Made by a program: the position numbers and the translations under genes. 64,000 nt of DNA from Oceanobacillus sp. CFH 90083 (GTDB lineage: Bacteria > Bacillota > Bacilli > Bacillales > Amphibacillaceae). The notes beneath the pieces are model-generated. The model searched no databases. It had not been told where the DNA came from and saw only the letters and a list, made by a program, of their open reading frames with translations. The DNA lies in NCBI RefSeq assembly GCF_009389585.1, contig NZ_VIYG01000003.1, positions 341,144 through 405,143 of the forward strand. The letters run 5' to 3'. This document shows, one piece after another, positions 56,214-64,000 of this stretch; within the stretch, counting starts at the first letter, position 1; the number at the start of each line of letters is the position of its first letter.

Positions 56214-57044
56214 TTATTCTTTTACAGATCCCGCAGCAAGCCCTTGTACAAAGTGTTTTTGCAGAAGGAGGAATAGGATTGCCATTGGTAATGTGGCAAT
56301 AATTGCAGCAGCTGCAACTAAGTTTAAATTATTTGCATTTTCTCCAAAGAACCTTGATAAAGCAACTGTCATGGTTTGTACGGATTCATCTTGAAGGAAG
56401 AAAATCGCAAATTGATAGTCATTCCAAATATATACACAAGCAATAATTAAAATCGAAGCAGTAATCGGCTTTAATAACGGAAACACAATTTGAAAGAAAA
56501 TCCGAAGTGTTCCTGCTCCATCAATTCTCGCCGCTTCCTCTAATGACTTTGGAATGGTAGATCGGATAAATCCGGCATATAAAAAGATGGTTAAGGGCAG
56601 ATAAGAAGCAACATTATTAAATATCGCAACCTGATACGTATTCATTAAGCCCATGTTTACCACTAATTGATATAATGGCACCAGCGCAGCCAGAGGTGGT
56701 ACGACCATAATAGCGATAAAGAACATATACATAAACCGATTCAGCTTTGTTTGCCTGCGTGCCAATGGATAAGCAGCTAAAGAACCGATAATAATAAGTA
56801 ATGCTGCCGCAAAAAACGTGATTATGCCTGTATTTAACAGAGCATTACCTAAATTTGCCGCTTCCCAGGCTTCGCTAAAGTTGGCCCAGCTAATCTCTAA
56901 TGGGAAAACCCATTTAGAACTAAAATCACTCTTTGTTTTCAATGCAGTTGTAATCAAAACATAAAAAGGAAGAAAATGAAGCACTGTAATCAATAAAGCG
57001 AATGTGGACAATGCTATCTTTTTTCTGCTTGATGTATAATCCAT
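56214..57044 (-). CDS. Carbohydrate ABC transporter permease (MalG family)
   Basis: A 276-residue six-helix permease with EAA loop EEAARIDGAGTLRIFFQIVF (~169) and the family C-terminus VQGLAAGSVKE. It pairs with the upstream permease to import alpha-galactosides for MelA. The first base of its start overlaps the last base of the upstream gene. Confidence 0.9.
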   Translation of the reverse strand: MDYTSSRKKIALSTFALLITVLHFLPFYVLITTALKTKSDFSSKWVFPLEISWANFSEAWEAANLGNALLNTGIITFFAAALLIIIGSLAAYPLARRQTKLNRFMYMFFIAIMVVPPLAALVPLYQLVVNMGLMNTYQVAIFNNVASYLPLTIFLYAGFIRSTIPKSLEEAARIDGAGTLRIFFQIVFPLLKPITASILIIACVYIWNDYQFAIFFLQDESVQTMTVALSRFFGENANNLNLVAAAAIIATLPMAILFLLLQKHFVQGLAAGSVKE

Positions 57045-57940
57045 TATGCTTCAACCTCCTTACGACGGAAATAGATTAATGCGGATAAACTCAGGATGAG
57101 AATAATGATCATCATTAATACACCCTGGGTAGCGGCATAGCCTGCATCTTCTCTTGCAAAATATAAATCGTACATAAAAGTAGACATAGATTGAGAGGAA
57201 TTACCAGGTCCACCGCCAGTTAATGAAATGATGACGTCAAATAGTTTTAAACCACCGATAATATTAATCACCATATTAATGGTGATAGACGGCATCAATA
57301 ATGGAAATGTAATATTTTTAAACTTCTGGAATGAAGAAGCTCCATCAATTTCTGCTGCTTCATAAAAATCTCTTGATACACTTTGCAGCCCAGCCAGGTA
57401 AATAATCATTGCAATACCTACGAATTGGAAAGTGTTAACGAAAACAATAATCCATATGTTTATGTCAATATTTCCTAACACATTGATTCTTTCCAAGCCC
57501 AATGCGATCAGAACATCGTTTAAAGCCCCACCTTGATAGGAGAAGAAGAAATACCATATATAACCCATAATTAAAGGGCTGATAATAACTGGTAAATAAA
57601 CAATGGTTCGTGTCAGAGCTTTAAAATGAATGCTTTGATTTAATAATAGAGCGTAGGCAAGTCCAAGAATATTTTGGAAAATGGTACTGCCAATGCCATA
57701 TATTAATGTATTACGGACAACCGTCCATGTATCCGGATCTGTGAACATTCTTATATATTGTCTGAATCCGATATAATCAAAGGTTTGTGAAAACCCGTTC
57801 CAGTTTGTAAATGAAATACGAATCCCGTTTAAAAATGGATATACAATAAAAAAGACAACAAACAGGAGGGCTGGTAAATACATCCACCAAAGGGATGAAT
57901 TTTGTTTCGTTTTTCCTATTTTCTTCGTGCTTACCGCCAT
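57044..57940 (-). CDS. Carbohydrate ABC transporter permease (MalF family)
   Basis: A 298-residue six-helix permease with [20 protein letters not shown] as first helix and EAA loop [20 protein letters not shown] (~199). [20 protein letters not shown] is the usual MalF/LacF-type block. It forms the channel with the MalG-type partner. No ATPase is encoded in this cluster. Confidence 0.9.
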   Translation of the reverse strand: MAVSTKKIGKTKQNSSLWWMYLPALLFVVFFIVYPFLNGIRISFTNWNGFSQTFDYIGFRQYIRMFTDPDTWTVVRNTLIYGIGSTIFQNILGLAYALLLNQSIHFKALTRTIVYLPVIISPLIMGYIWYFFFSYQGGALNDVLIALGLERINVLGNIDINIWIIVFVNTFQFVGIAMIIYLAGLQSVSRDFYEAAEIDGASSFQKFKNITFPLLMPSITINMVINIIGGLKLFDVIISLTGGGPGNSSQSMSTFMYDLYFAREDAGYAATQGVLMMIIILILSLSALIYFRRKEVEA

Positions 57941-57974
57941 TTATATTCAACTCCTATAGAAACGAAATTTTAAT

Positions 57975-59267
57975 TTACTCAAATCCTGCCTGTTCTAATA
58001 AACGTAAATATTCATTTTTCATTTTTTGAGAAACGCCTTCAGGAGAAAGGGCGCCGGATAATAATTCTTGTCCACTCATTCCCATCGGTTTCCACATGCC
58101 ATTCGGTAAATAAATGCGGTCAAAATAGGGCTCTACCATAATGTCATCGTATTGATCATAGTAATCCTGATAGTAGATATCAGCAGTTGCATTAGTAAGT
58201 CCTGCTGCTAAAGAAGTTCCCTCAGCAACAGCTTTTACATTCTCGGGTCTCGCCAAAAATTCAATAAACTTTTTTGCTTCCTCGGGGTGCGCTGTATCCT
58301 TCCATATTGCAACGGTATGTCGTTCGCCGCCAATCCAGCTTGGGTCATCTCCTTCATGAATAGCCGGTACAGGCATGATACCGAGTTCAATATCAGGATT
58401 TAATTCTTGAATAACGTGAATAGGAACTGTTTGCATGACAAAAGCAATCTTTCCTTGTGCGAGTAATTGATTTTTTTCATATGGTCTGGCTGTCAATACA
58501 TCTACATTTAATAATTCTTTTTCATGCATTTCTAATAATTTTTCTGAAAGATAATCATAAGGCTCCCAATCAAAACTGCCGTCTAATAATTCTTCGCTGT
58601 AATCATGGTCAGAAGCTGTGATGAGCAGTGGACTGGCAAATTGATCATAGTACTGGCCAAAAGCACCTTCATTGGACCCCTCAAACCAGAGTGGTGCAAT
58701 TTCTCCTTCACTTTTTTTCTTTACCATTTTTAAAGCTTCCATAAATTCGTCGAACGTTTCCGGTACTTCAATATTGTAATTATCAAGAATTTCTTTATTA
58801 TAGGTTAATCCATCCATTGCTTGGTTTAATGGATATGCATAAACTTTGCCGTCTTCATCGATAAAGCTTTGTTCCAACGTCGGATCGAGATGTTCTACCC
58901 AGTCCATATCTCGTAAATCCATCGTATATTCGCCATATCTGTTTTGGGCCCAGCCGTGTGTATCAAATAAATCCGGCAAGTCATTCGCTGCCATTCGAAT
59001 ACGAAGCTGACTTTCATAGTCCTGTCCGGGCATGCTTAAATTAATATTGATGTCAGGATATTCTGCTTCAAAATCGTTGACAACACTTTGCATCGCTTCC
59101 TGCTCCGCTTCATTTGTCATAGTAGAGAAGAGCGTTAACGTTACTTGATTTCCTGGTTGTTCATTCTCCTCAGTGTCAGTTTTATTTTCAGCATCATCAT
59201 TAGAACAGCCTGCCAGAATAAGGCTTGTCAGCATCAATAACAATAATGTTTTAAGACATAATCGCAT
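57975..59267 (-). CDS. Carbohydrate ABC transporter substrate-binding lipoprotein
   Basis: A 430-residue lipoprotein (lipobox LILAGC) of SBP family 1: TLTLFSTMTNEAEQEAMQSV (~48), INLSMPGQDYESQLRIRMAA (~76), LPDLFDTHGW (~98), YAYPLNQAMDGLTYNKEIL (~139) and KKFIEFLARPENVKAVAEG. Ligand by context: raffinose/melibiose-type alpha-galactosides. AAAGGAG is seven bases before the ATG. Next to it are both permeases; upstream are the LacI regulator and melA. Confidence 0.88.
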   Translation of the reverse strand: MRLCLKTLLLLMLTSLILAGCSNDDAENKTDTEENEQPGNQVTLTLFSTMTNEAEQEAMQSVVNDFEAEYPDININLSMPGQDYESQLRIRMAANDLPDLFDTHGWAQNRYGEYTMDLRDMDWVEHLDPTLEQSFIDEDGKVYAYPLNQAMDGLTYNKEILDNYNIEVPETFDEFMEALKMVKKKSEGEIAPLWFEGSNEGAFGQYYDQFASPLLITASDHDYSEELLDGSFDWEPYDYLSEKLLEMHEKELLNVDVLTARPYEKNQLLAQGKIAFVMQTVPIHVIQELNPDIELGIMPVPAIHEGDDPSWIGGERHTVAIWKDTAHPEEAKKFIEFLARPENVKAVAEGTSLAAGLTNATADIYYQDYYDQYDDIMVEPYFDRIYLPNGMWKPMGMSGQELLSGALSPEGVSQKMKNEYLRLLEQAGFE

Positions 59268-59343
59268 AAGGATACTCCTTTTATCAGTAATTTGAAATCA
59301 GTACAGTTGCAAGGAGTACAAAATTTTCACTATAATAAATGAA

Positions 59344-59373
59344 ATAGCGTACGGCTTGCTAACGGTATGCTAT
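59344..59373. promoter_or_regulatory. Inverted repeat upstream of the binding-protein gene
   Basis: ATAGCGTACGG and, inverted, ATAGCATACCG match at 9 of 11 positions around an 8-base centre. On the minus strand it sits just upstream of a -10-like TATTAT, at the -35 zone, where no good -35 hexamer is seen. A site for the AraC or LacI regulator of this cluster is plausible. Confidence 0.4.
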
Positions 59374-59375
59374 CG

Positions 59376-59417
59376 ATAGACCTAGAGCTGTTCCGCCAAA
59401 AACGATTCTAGGTCTAT
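59376..59417 (-). terminator. Terminator after the LacI-type gene
   Basis: ATAGACCTAGA (59376-59386) pairs perfectly with TCTAGGTCTAT (59407-59417), 67 bp past the regulator stop on the minus strand. Confidence 0.7.
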
Positions 59418-59483
59418 TGTTTATTTGTAGATTAAGAAAAATACGTTTAAATAGAAAAACAGTTCTGCTGGATATATAGAAAG

Positions 59484-60530
59484 CTAGTTCTGAATACGCT
59501 GTTCTTTTGCTTTAGCACCACAGCTTTCCCGTTGAACAAAAGTAGTAGGGACAGTTACTTTCAAAGGAATGTCTCTTCCCTGTAATCGGTCAAGCAATAG
59601 TTTTACACTTGTTTTTCCCATCAGATCGGTTGGGACATGGATGGTTGATAGTGGGCAGCTGGCAAATTGAGCCATCTCCACATTGTCAAAGCTGACAATC
59701 GCGATATCTTCAGGGACTTTTATTCCTGCTTCCTGCAAAGCTCTCAATGCCCCTACTGCCATTGGATCACTCGCAATAAAACAGGCCTCCGGTAAACTTC
59801 CTTTATTGATTGCTTCTTCCATCAGACGGTAGCCATCAGACATCGTAAAATCTCCTACAAGCACATGTGAAGCATTATATTTACCTAATTCCTTCATCTT
59901 CTTTGTGAAAAATAAATAGCGTTCATCATCAATCACCCACTTTTCATTCGCTTTGATATGTTTACCCTGCTCCCCACCGATATAGCCGATATTGTTATAA
60001 CCTAGAGATAATAGGTGATCCAATGCCAGCCAAGTTGATTTTTCGAAATCGATGACAATGGCATCAAAATAATTTTCATCAGGGGAATAGTCAACAAACA
60101 CCAGCTGGTTAATTTTCTGATGAATTGTTTCTACAAGGATTTCATCTATTTTTCCAACAATAATAAGACCGTCCAAATGAACATTTAATTGATCCAAATC
60201 AAAATCACTGATGCGATAGACTGCATTAACTTCGATGTGGAGGCTCTTACATTGGCTTTCAATTCCGTGTCGAATTGATAGAAAGTAAGGATCGCTAAGC
60301 TCCTCTTCGAAAGACTGGCACATGAGTATGCCGAATTTATATGTTGGATTTGTTTTCTTCGGCTGTCTTTTTCTGCCTCGACCCGTTTGATAATTTAATT
60401 GATTGGCTACATTGATTATCCGCTGCCGAGTCTCGCTCGTTACAGATAATGATGTGTCATTGTTTAAAACTCTTGATACGGTAGCAATGGATACATTTGA
60501 TTTGCTTGCGATTTCTTTAATCGTTGCCAT
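59484..60530 (-). CDS. LacI family transcriptional regulator (GalR-like)
   Basis: A 348-residue repressor. The LacI HTH ATIKEIASKSNVSIATVSRV (2-21) and hinge are followed by a basic insert GRGRKRQPKKTN. A periplasmic-binding-type sensor (from ~65) has HLDGLIIVGKIDEI, FVDYSPDENYFDAIVIDFEK, YIGGEQG and a C-terminal STIHVPTDLMGKTSVKLLLD. It lies between melA and the ABC genes and probably represses them in the absence of galactose or galactoside. A TTGAAARCGYTT motif occurs in its own and the melA promoter regions. Confidence 0.9.
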   Translation of the reverse strand: MATIKEIASKSNVSIATVSRVLNNDTSLSVTSETRQRIINVANQLNYQTGRGRKRQPKKTNPTYKFGILMCQSFEEELSDPYFLSIRHGIESQCKSLHIEVNAVYRISDFDLDQLNVHLDGLIIVGKIDEILVETIHQKINQLVFVDYSPDENYFDAIVIDFEKSTWLALDHLLSLGYNNIGYIGGEQGKHIKANEKWVIDDERYLFFTKKMKELGKYNASHVLVGDFTMSDGYRLMEEAINKGSLPEACFIASDPMAVGALRALQEAGIKVPEDIAIVSFDNVEMAQFASCPLSTIHVPTDLMGKTSVKLLLDRLQGRDIPLKVTVPTTFVQRESCGAKAKEQRIQN

Positions 60531-60586
60531 AGCTGCTCCACCTTCTTTTACTAAAATATATTTTTATATAAAAGACTATCAGGTGA

Positions 60587-60600
60587 GTAAAACGCTTTCA
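60587..60600 (-). promoter_or_regulatory. LacI/CcpA-type operator upstream of the LacI-type gene
   Basis: Plus strand GTAAAACGCTTTCA (minus TGAAAGCGTTTTAC) matches 12 of 14 positions of the cre consensus. It lies inside TTGAAAGCGTTTTAC, closely matching TTGAAAACGCTTAAA before melA. This suggests autoregulation, catabolite control or both. Confidence 0.5.
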
Positions 60601-60706
60601 ATAATAGAGGGTATAAATAAAACGGAGAGCGTTACTTGCCTTCGAAAATATTAGAATGAAAAAGCAAATACGTCACGTCAGTTTACTCCAGAAAGCTTTT
60701 ATGAAA

Positions 60707-60736
60707 TCCTCTGCTTACTATTTGGTAAGCAGAGGA
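60707..60736 (-). terminator. Terminator of melA
   Basis: TCCTCTGCTTAC (60707-60718), six-base loop, GTAAGCAGAGGA (60725-60736), a perfect 12-bp stem directly after the melA stop. Confidence 0.85.
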
Positions 60737-60744
60737 AACCGAAT

Positions 60745-62043
60745 TTACTGATAGGCTGGCAGCCAATCCCCATGAGCTGCTATTAAATCATCACATAATG
60801 AAATAATGTCATCCATCGATAGTTCTGCTGATGTGTGCGGATCTAACATCGCTGCCTGATAGATTTTTTCTTTCTTACCTGTTAACGCAGCTTCCACCGT
60901 TAACAATTGTGTATTAATATTTGTTCGATTTAAGGCAGCCAGCTGTTCCGGTAAATCGCCTATATAAGTTGGGGATATCCCACTGGCGTCTACTAAACAA
61001 GGCACTTCAACGACTGCATTTTCCGGAAGGTTACTGATTAAACGTCCTGTATTTAATACATTTCCGCCAATTTTAAATGGCTTGTCTGTCTCCATTGCTT
61101 CAATAATATAGGAGCCATATTCATGAGAACGCTCATGTTTTAGATTTTGATCGTTAACTAAGTCGCCACGCATTTTTTTCCAATCGTCTATTTGCTTGAT
61201 ACAACGGCGTGGATATTCATCTAATGGAATATTAAATTGTTCAATTAACTCAGGGTATTGACTCTTAATAAAATATGGATGGTATTCGGCATTATGTTCA
61301 GAAGATTCTGTAATATAATAGCCGAATTTATCCATTAATTCAAACCGAACCATATCATCATGCTTTTCTTTCTGTTTCTCTTTAGCACGTTTTTTAATTT
61401 CAGGGTAGAGATCCTCTCCATGACGTGTGATTTCTAAAAGCCAGGCCATATGGTTGATGCCGGCAATTTTCCATTGTACATCATCTGTCGGCATTTCTAA
61501 AGATTCCAGCAGTTCACTGGCGCAAACCTGTACACTGTGACAAAGCCCGACGGTTTTAATTCCTTCTTTCAGCATAATATTCGTTAAAACAGCCATTGGA
61601 TTCGTATAATTGAGGAACCAGGCGTCTGGACATACCTCCTTGATATCACGTGCGAACTCTTGCATGACCGGTATGGTTCTTAAGTTGCGGAAAATCCCTC
61701 CAATCCCCAATGTATCAGCAATGGTTTGACGCAATCCATATTTTTTCGGTATTTCAAAATCGGTGATCGTACCAGGATCATAGCCGCCTACTTGAATCGC
61801 ATTAATAACATATTTTGCTCCGCGTAATGCTTCTTTGCGGTCGTGATATGCCTTAATTGAGACGGTAGAATGTAAATTTTTCTTCAGGTTATTTAACATC
61901 ATCTCAGAATCCTGAAGCCGTTCCTGGTCTATATCAAATAAAGCAAATTCAAAATCCTGCAAAGCATCGACCGTCATGCAGTCACCTAATACATTCTTTG
62001 CGAAAACGGTACTTCCTGCACCTAAAAATGTAATTTTGGACAT
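60745..62043 (-). CDS. melA: Alpha-galactosidase, GH4 (MelA)
   Basis: A 432-residue GH4 enzyme with NAD-binding KITFLGAGSTVFAKNVLGD (3-21), the MelA-type block INAIQVGGYDPGTITDFEIP (~81), DTLGIGGIFRNLRTIPVMQE (~109), LNYTNPMAVLT (~146), VGLCHSVQ with metal Cys/His (~171) and IAGINHMAWLLE (~198). Mn2+ and NAD are needed to cleave melibiose, raffinose and related alpha-galactosides. It feeds galactose into galKET. Its promoter carries a cre/LacI-type motif. Confidence 0.92.
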   Translation of the reverse strand: MSKITFLGAGSTVFAKNVLGDCMTVDALQDFEFALFDIDQERLQDSEMMLNNLKKNLHSTVSIKAYHDRKEALRGAKYVINAIQVGGYDPGTITDFEIPKKYGLRQTIADTLGIGGIFRNLRTIPVMQEFARDIKEVCPDAWFLNYTNPMAVLTNIMLKEGIKTVGLCHSVQVCASELLESLEMPTDDVQWKIAGINHMAWLLEITRHGEDLYPEIKKRAKEKQKEKHDDMVRFELMDKFGYYITESSEHNAEYHPYFIKSQYPELIEQFNIPLDEYPRRCIKQIDDWKKMRGDLVNDQNLKHERSHEYGSYIIEAMETDKPFKIGGNVLNTGRLISNLPENAVVEVPCLVDASGISPTYIGDLPEQLAALNRTNINTQLLTVEAALTGKKEKIYQAAMLDPHTSAELSMDDIISLCDDLIAAHGDWLPAYQ

Positions 62044-62214
62044 AATCCATTTCCTCCTAAATTAAAATAAATGACATGTAATCTTAAGGATGACTCCCTC
62101 CAATTCGTGTGAGATGTTCTTTTTTACCTAGTTAAAAATTTATTTTTACTAAAAAGGTAAAAGAAGAAGCGAGAATCTTTTTTTATTAATATAAAATTGC
62201 TAAAGCTTATGTAC

Positions 62215-62243
62215 ATGGTAATATATGATTTAAGCGTTTTCAA
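62215..62243 (-). promoter_or_regulatory. melA promoter overlapped by a cre/LacI-type operator
   Basis: Minus-strand -35 TTGAAA (62243-62238), 17-nt spacer, -10 TACCAT (62220-62215). The cre-like TTTAAGCGTTTTCA (plus strand 62229-62242, 13 of 14 positions) covers the -35 and the spacer, so a bound repressor would block polymerase. About 170 nt of leader follows before the melA AGGAGG. Confidence 0.55.
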
Positions 62244-62257
62244 TCGTAAAATTAATT

Positions 62258-62285
62258 AAAAAAGAGTAAAATATTGCTCTTTTTT
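62258..62285 (-). terminator. Terminator overlapping the stop of the AraC gene
   Basis: AAAAAAGAG (62258-62266) pairs with CTCTTTTTT (62277-62285); on the minus strand it ends in a T6 run. The stem includes part of the regulator's stop codon. Confidence 0.65.
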
Positions 62286-63171
62286 AATCAGTAAATAATT
62301 GGTTAACGGGCATAATATCGGTATTTTGTCGGTAGTTACTAGGCGTTTCTCCTACTGTTTGCTTGAAAACTTTACTAAAATAATTGCTGGATGTATAACC
62401 TACTTCTTTAGCAATGTCATCGATACTTTTCTGTTCAAAGATTAATAGGTGAAGTGCCTTTTTAATTCTAATTTTTGTCAAGTAGCGGATCGGTGTTTCG
62501 TTGACGGACTTTGTAAATTGGCGTGTAAAATAATATTTTGACAACCCGGACACGCTGACAATTTCATCTAAGGTAATATCTTCATGATAATGATTATTGA
62601 TGAAGTTTATTGCTTTTAAAATAGAGGGCGGAATCACTTTCGATTGGTGCTGGCTGTATTCCAGGTAGCCTAGAAATTCCATAAGGAAAGCATAGGCACA
62701 GGAGGATGCTTCGTAACCATGATTGATTCCGACCGTTTCTACCCTCTTTAATGTATTTAAGATGTAATTAATCGGCCCTGAATGAATCGGCAGGTTGAAT
62801 AGGTGACCGTGTTTTTTTGTTATTTGCTGATATAACATAGTGGCTTCTATACCGGTTATGGTAAAGAAAATAAATTCCCATTCATCTGCAGCATCAGGGA
62901 GATAGTATCGATGATCACTAGGAACATTTATAAAGAAGGCATCTCCTTTTTTTAAATCATGGAGTGTACCACCAATAGAAATTACGCCATTCCCATTTAA
63001 AGTATATTGAAAGATAATAATATCCTTTTCCCCTCTTTCTAACCCGTGCCAGCTGTAATCAGCAGGGTTTTGATGATGCTCAAAACCGATAGCATGCAAG
63101 TCTGCTACTTTATCTTGATAAGCTCTTTGAAAACGAAATCCATATGAGTTGTGTTTAATATCTTTGTACAA
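62284..63171 (-). CDS. AraC family regulator with N-terminal cupin (MsmR/RafR-like)
   Basis: A 295-residue activator. The N-terminal AraC-ligand-binding cupin (about 20-160) has YSWHGLERGEKDIIIFQYTL and GDAFFINVPSDHRYYLP. The C-terminal double HTH (about 190-285) has ITLDEIVSVSGLSKYYFTRQ and IDDIAKEVGYTSSNYFSKVF. The layout matches MsmR/RafR activators of raffinose/melibiose operons. It starts with TTG at 63171 behind AGGGAGG. It lies upstream of melA in the same direction. Confidence 0.88.
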   Translation of the reverse strand: MYKDIKHNSYGFRFQRAYQDKVADLHAIGFEHHQNPADYSWHGLERGEKDIIIFQYTLNGNGVISIGGTLHDLKKGDAFFINVPSDHRYYLPDAADEWEFIFFTITGIEATMLYQQITKKHGHLFNLPIHSGPINYILNTLKRVETVGINHGYEASSCAYAFLMEFLGYLEYSQHQSKVIPPSILKAINFINNHYHEDITLDEIVSVSGLSKYYFTRQFTKSVNETPIRYLTKIRIKKALHLLIFEQKSIDDIAKEVGYTSSNYFSKVFKQTVGETPSNYRQNTDIMPVNQLFTD

Positions 63172-63456
63172 GATAACGCCTCCCTAAATTTTTTTCTTCA
63201 TTGTAACATGATTTGTTTATCACCCTCTTTGAAAACATATGGAAGAAATAAGAAGGACGACAGAAAAAAGTACATCGGAAATATTGGAAAGCATTTGGAT
63301 ATAAAGGGGTTCCAGAAGAGGGGAGCAACAAGCTATCATATAGATTTCCTTATCGAAAAATGATATACTATCAAAAATAATGATAAGGGTTTCATTTTAT
63401 TTCCGGGAATAGATAGGGGATTGGCTCCTTCAGTTTTTCGGAATTTTAAATTAAAT
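63172..63456. other. Gene-free divergent region
   Basis: No gene supported between the AraC regulator and the PRD regulator. It contains A+T-rich sequence with no clear promoter; a repeat element begins at 63457. Confidence 0.35.
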
Positions 63457-63523
63457 GGCTGTTCAAAAAGTCATCAAATGGGAAGCATCATCTCGACTTC
63501 AAGGTCCACTTTTGAACAAGCCC
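63457..63523. repeat. Short inverted-repeat element (family copy 3)
   Basis: GGCTGTTCAAAAAGT (63457-63471) is inverted at ACTTTTGAACAAGCC (63508-63522), with one-base offsets. The left interior TCATCAAATGGGAAGC and the right AAGGTCC resemble the 44923-45079 element. It lies 60 bp before a regulator gene and could also fold in its leader. Confidence 0.55.
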
Positions 63524-63581
63524 TTAAATGCAGAGATCAGAGATTGTACGAGAATGACCTGAGATTATGTGGGGGGATAAA

Positions 63582-64000
63582 ATGCTTTCATCCAGACAAA
63601 AGAAAATTTTAGAACGATTAATTGAAGAAGAAGCATTTGTTTCCTTAGCTGACTTAAATAAAACGTATCAGCTTTCGCCACGCACGATTCGGCAGGATTT
63701 ACTTGAAATTGAAACGTGGCTGATGAATATTGGTGCGGGGTTTAGTTTGGAGAGACACCGCAAGTATGGGGCGCGGTTAATTTTAGGGGAGAAGCAGAAG
63801 CAGGTGCTTCAAGAAGCGATGTACAAGCAGAAGGATTATTTAAGTGCCGTACAACGCCGGCTGGACATGCAAAAGCTTTTATTATTAAATCCATTTATTC
63901 ATGTCGATGGGTTATGTGATGACTACCAAATTAGTATGAACACCCTGCAAAATGATTACAATCATTTAAAGACAGAGATGGAAGAGTATAAATTAAAGCT
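63582..64000 (+). CDS. PRD-type transcriptional regulator, N-terminal part (runs off right edge)
   Basis: An ATG behind GGGGGG opens a frame without stop to the window end (139 codons). It starts MLSSRQKKILERLIEEEAFV, then LADLNKTYQLSPRTIRQDLL, a DeoR/Mga-type HTH as in LicR/MtlR/ManR-like activators, and GARLILGEKQKQVL. A second helical HTH region with DGLCDDYQISMNTLQNDYNH follows. This is a DNA-binding activator start, not the RNA-binding CAT domain of LicT/BglG antiterminators. PRD and EIIA/EIIB-like domains are expected beyond the edge. Confidence 0.75.
   Translation, partial: MLSSRQKKILERLIEEEAFVSLADLNKTYQLSPRTIRQDLLEIETWLMNIGAGFSLERHRKYGARLILGEKQKQVLQEAMYKQKDYLSAVQRRLDMQKLLLLNPFIHVDGLCDDYQISMNTLQNDYNHLKTEMEEYKLK

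Noticed and set aside
63582-64000. The partial PRD regulator as cognate antiterminator of the RAT-like leader at 2918-2943
   Set aside because: Its N-terminus is a DNA-binding HTH, not the RNA-binding CAT domain of LicT/BglG, so it is more likely a transcription activator.

Overview
The window is 64 kb of moderately low-G+C DNA with strong AGGAGG-type ribosome binding sites, frequent TTG/GTG starts, TTGACA/TATAAT promoters, CcpA-like cre sites, PTS operons, Firmicutes-type GalT and a YrzQ-like small protein. It reads as a chromosomal segment of a Bacillaceae bacterium; a halotolerant genus such as Oceanobacillus or Virgibacillus is a guess. No rRNA, tRNA, CRISPR array, intact insertion sequence or phage structural gene is visible. 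It is almost entirely a carbohydrate-metabolism island.

Layout. 1-4.4 kb (minus): eroded beta-glucoside region with a GH1 remnant, two copies of a promoter/antiterminator leader flanking a lipoprotein phosphoesterase, then a CapA-like lipoprotein. 4.5-10.8 kb: YdcF-like membrane protein, then a chitobiose/cellobiose module (ChbG deacetylase and GntR regulator facing a GH4 phospho-glucosidase and PTS IIC-IIA-IIB). 11-19 kb: HAD phosphatase, 5'-truncated amidase, gpmA, mmuM, two tandem cytosine-deaminase-like amidohydrolases (one frameshifted), and a divergent marR-MFS pair with a clear promoter/operator. 19.8-32.1 kb: complete glycogen locus (pgcA-glgB-glgC-glgD-glgA, gap, glgP-GH13), with an unusual hairpin between the glgC Shine-Dalgarno and start codon. 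32-39.6 kb: two DUF1307-like lipoproteins, a ugpCAEB-type importer and two glycerophosphodiesterases. 39.7-44.8 kb: gene remnants, then a sugar isomerase-PTS IIBC-AlsE-like epimerase-RpiB-DeoR cluster that suggests allose/allulose-type hexose use. 45-52.3 kb: AraC/GyrI-like regulator, GNAT, esterase, YrzQ-like protein, Rpn nuclease, and a broken galactitol/tagatose locus in which a 5'-truncated sugar kinase and a 5'-truncated GatD-like dehydrogenase are joined head to head. 52.3-63.2 kb (minus): alpha-galactoside and Leloir region (AraC regulator, melA, LacI regulator, ABC importer without ATPase, galK-galE-galT). The right edge cuts a PRD-type regulator.

How it fits together. Oligosaccharides enter by PTS (phosphorylated, then cut by GH4 enzymes) or by ABC import (cut by MelA and fed through GalK/GalT/GalE to glucose-1-phosphate). 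Pgm and Glg proteins store glucose as glycogen; GlgP and the GH13 enzyme recover it. The MsmX/UgpC-like ATPase could serve both ABC importers. Several boundaries carry gene scars and a small family of inverted-repeat elements with GTGTTCAAAAAG-like ends, which points to repeated gain and loss of sugar modules.
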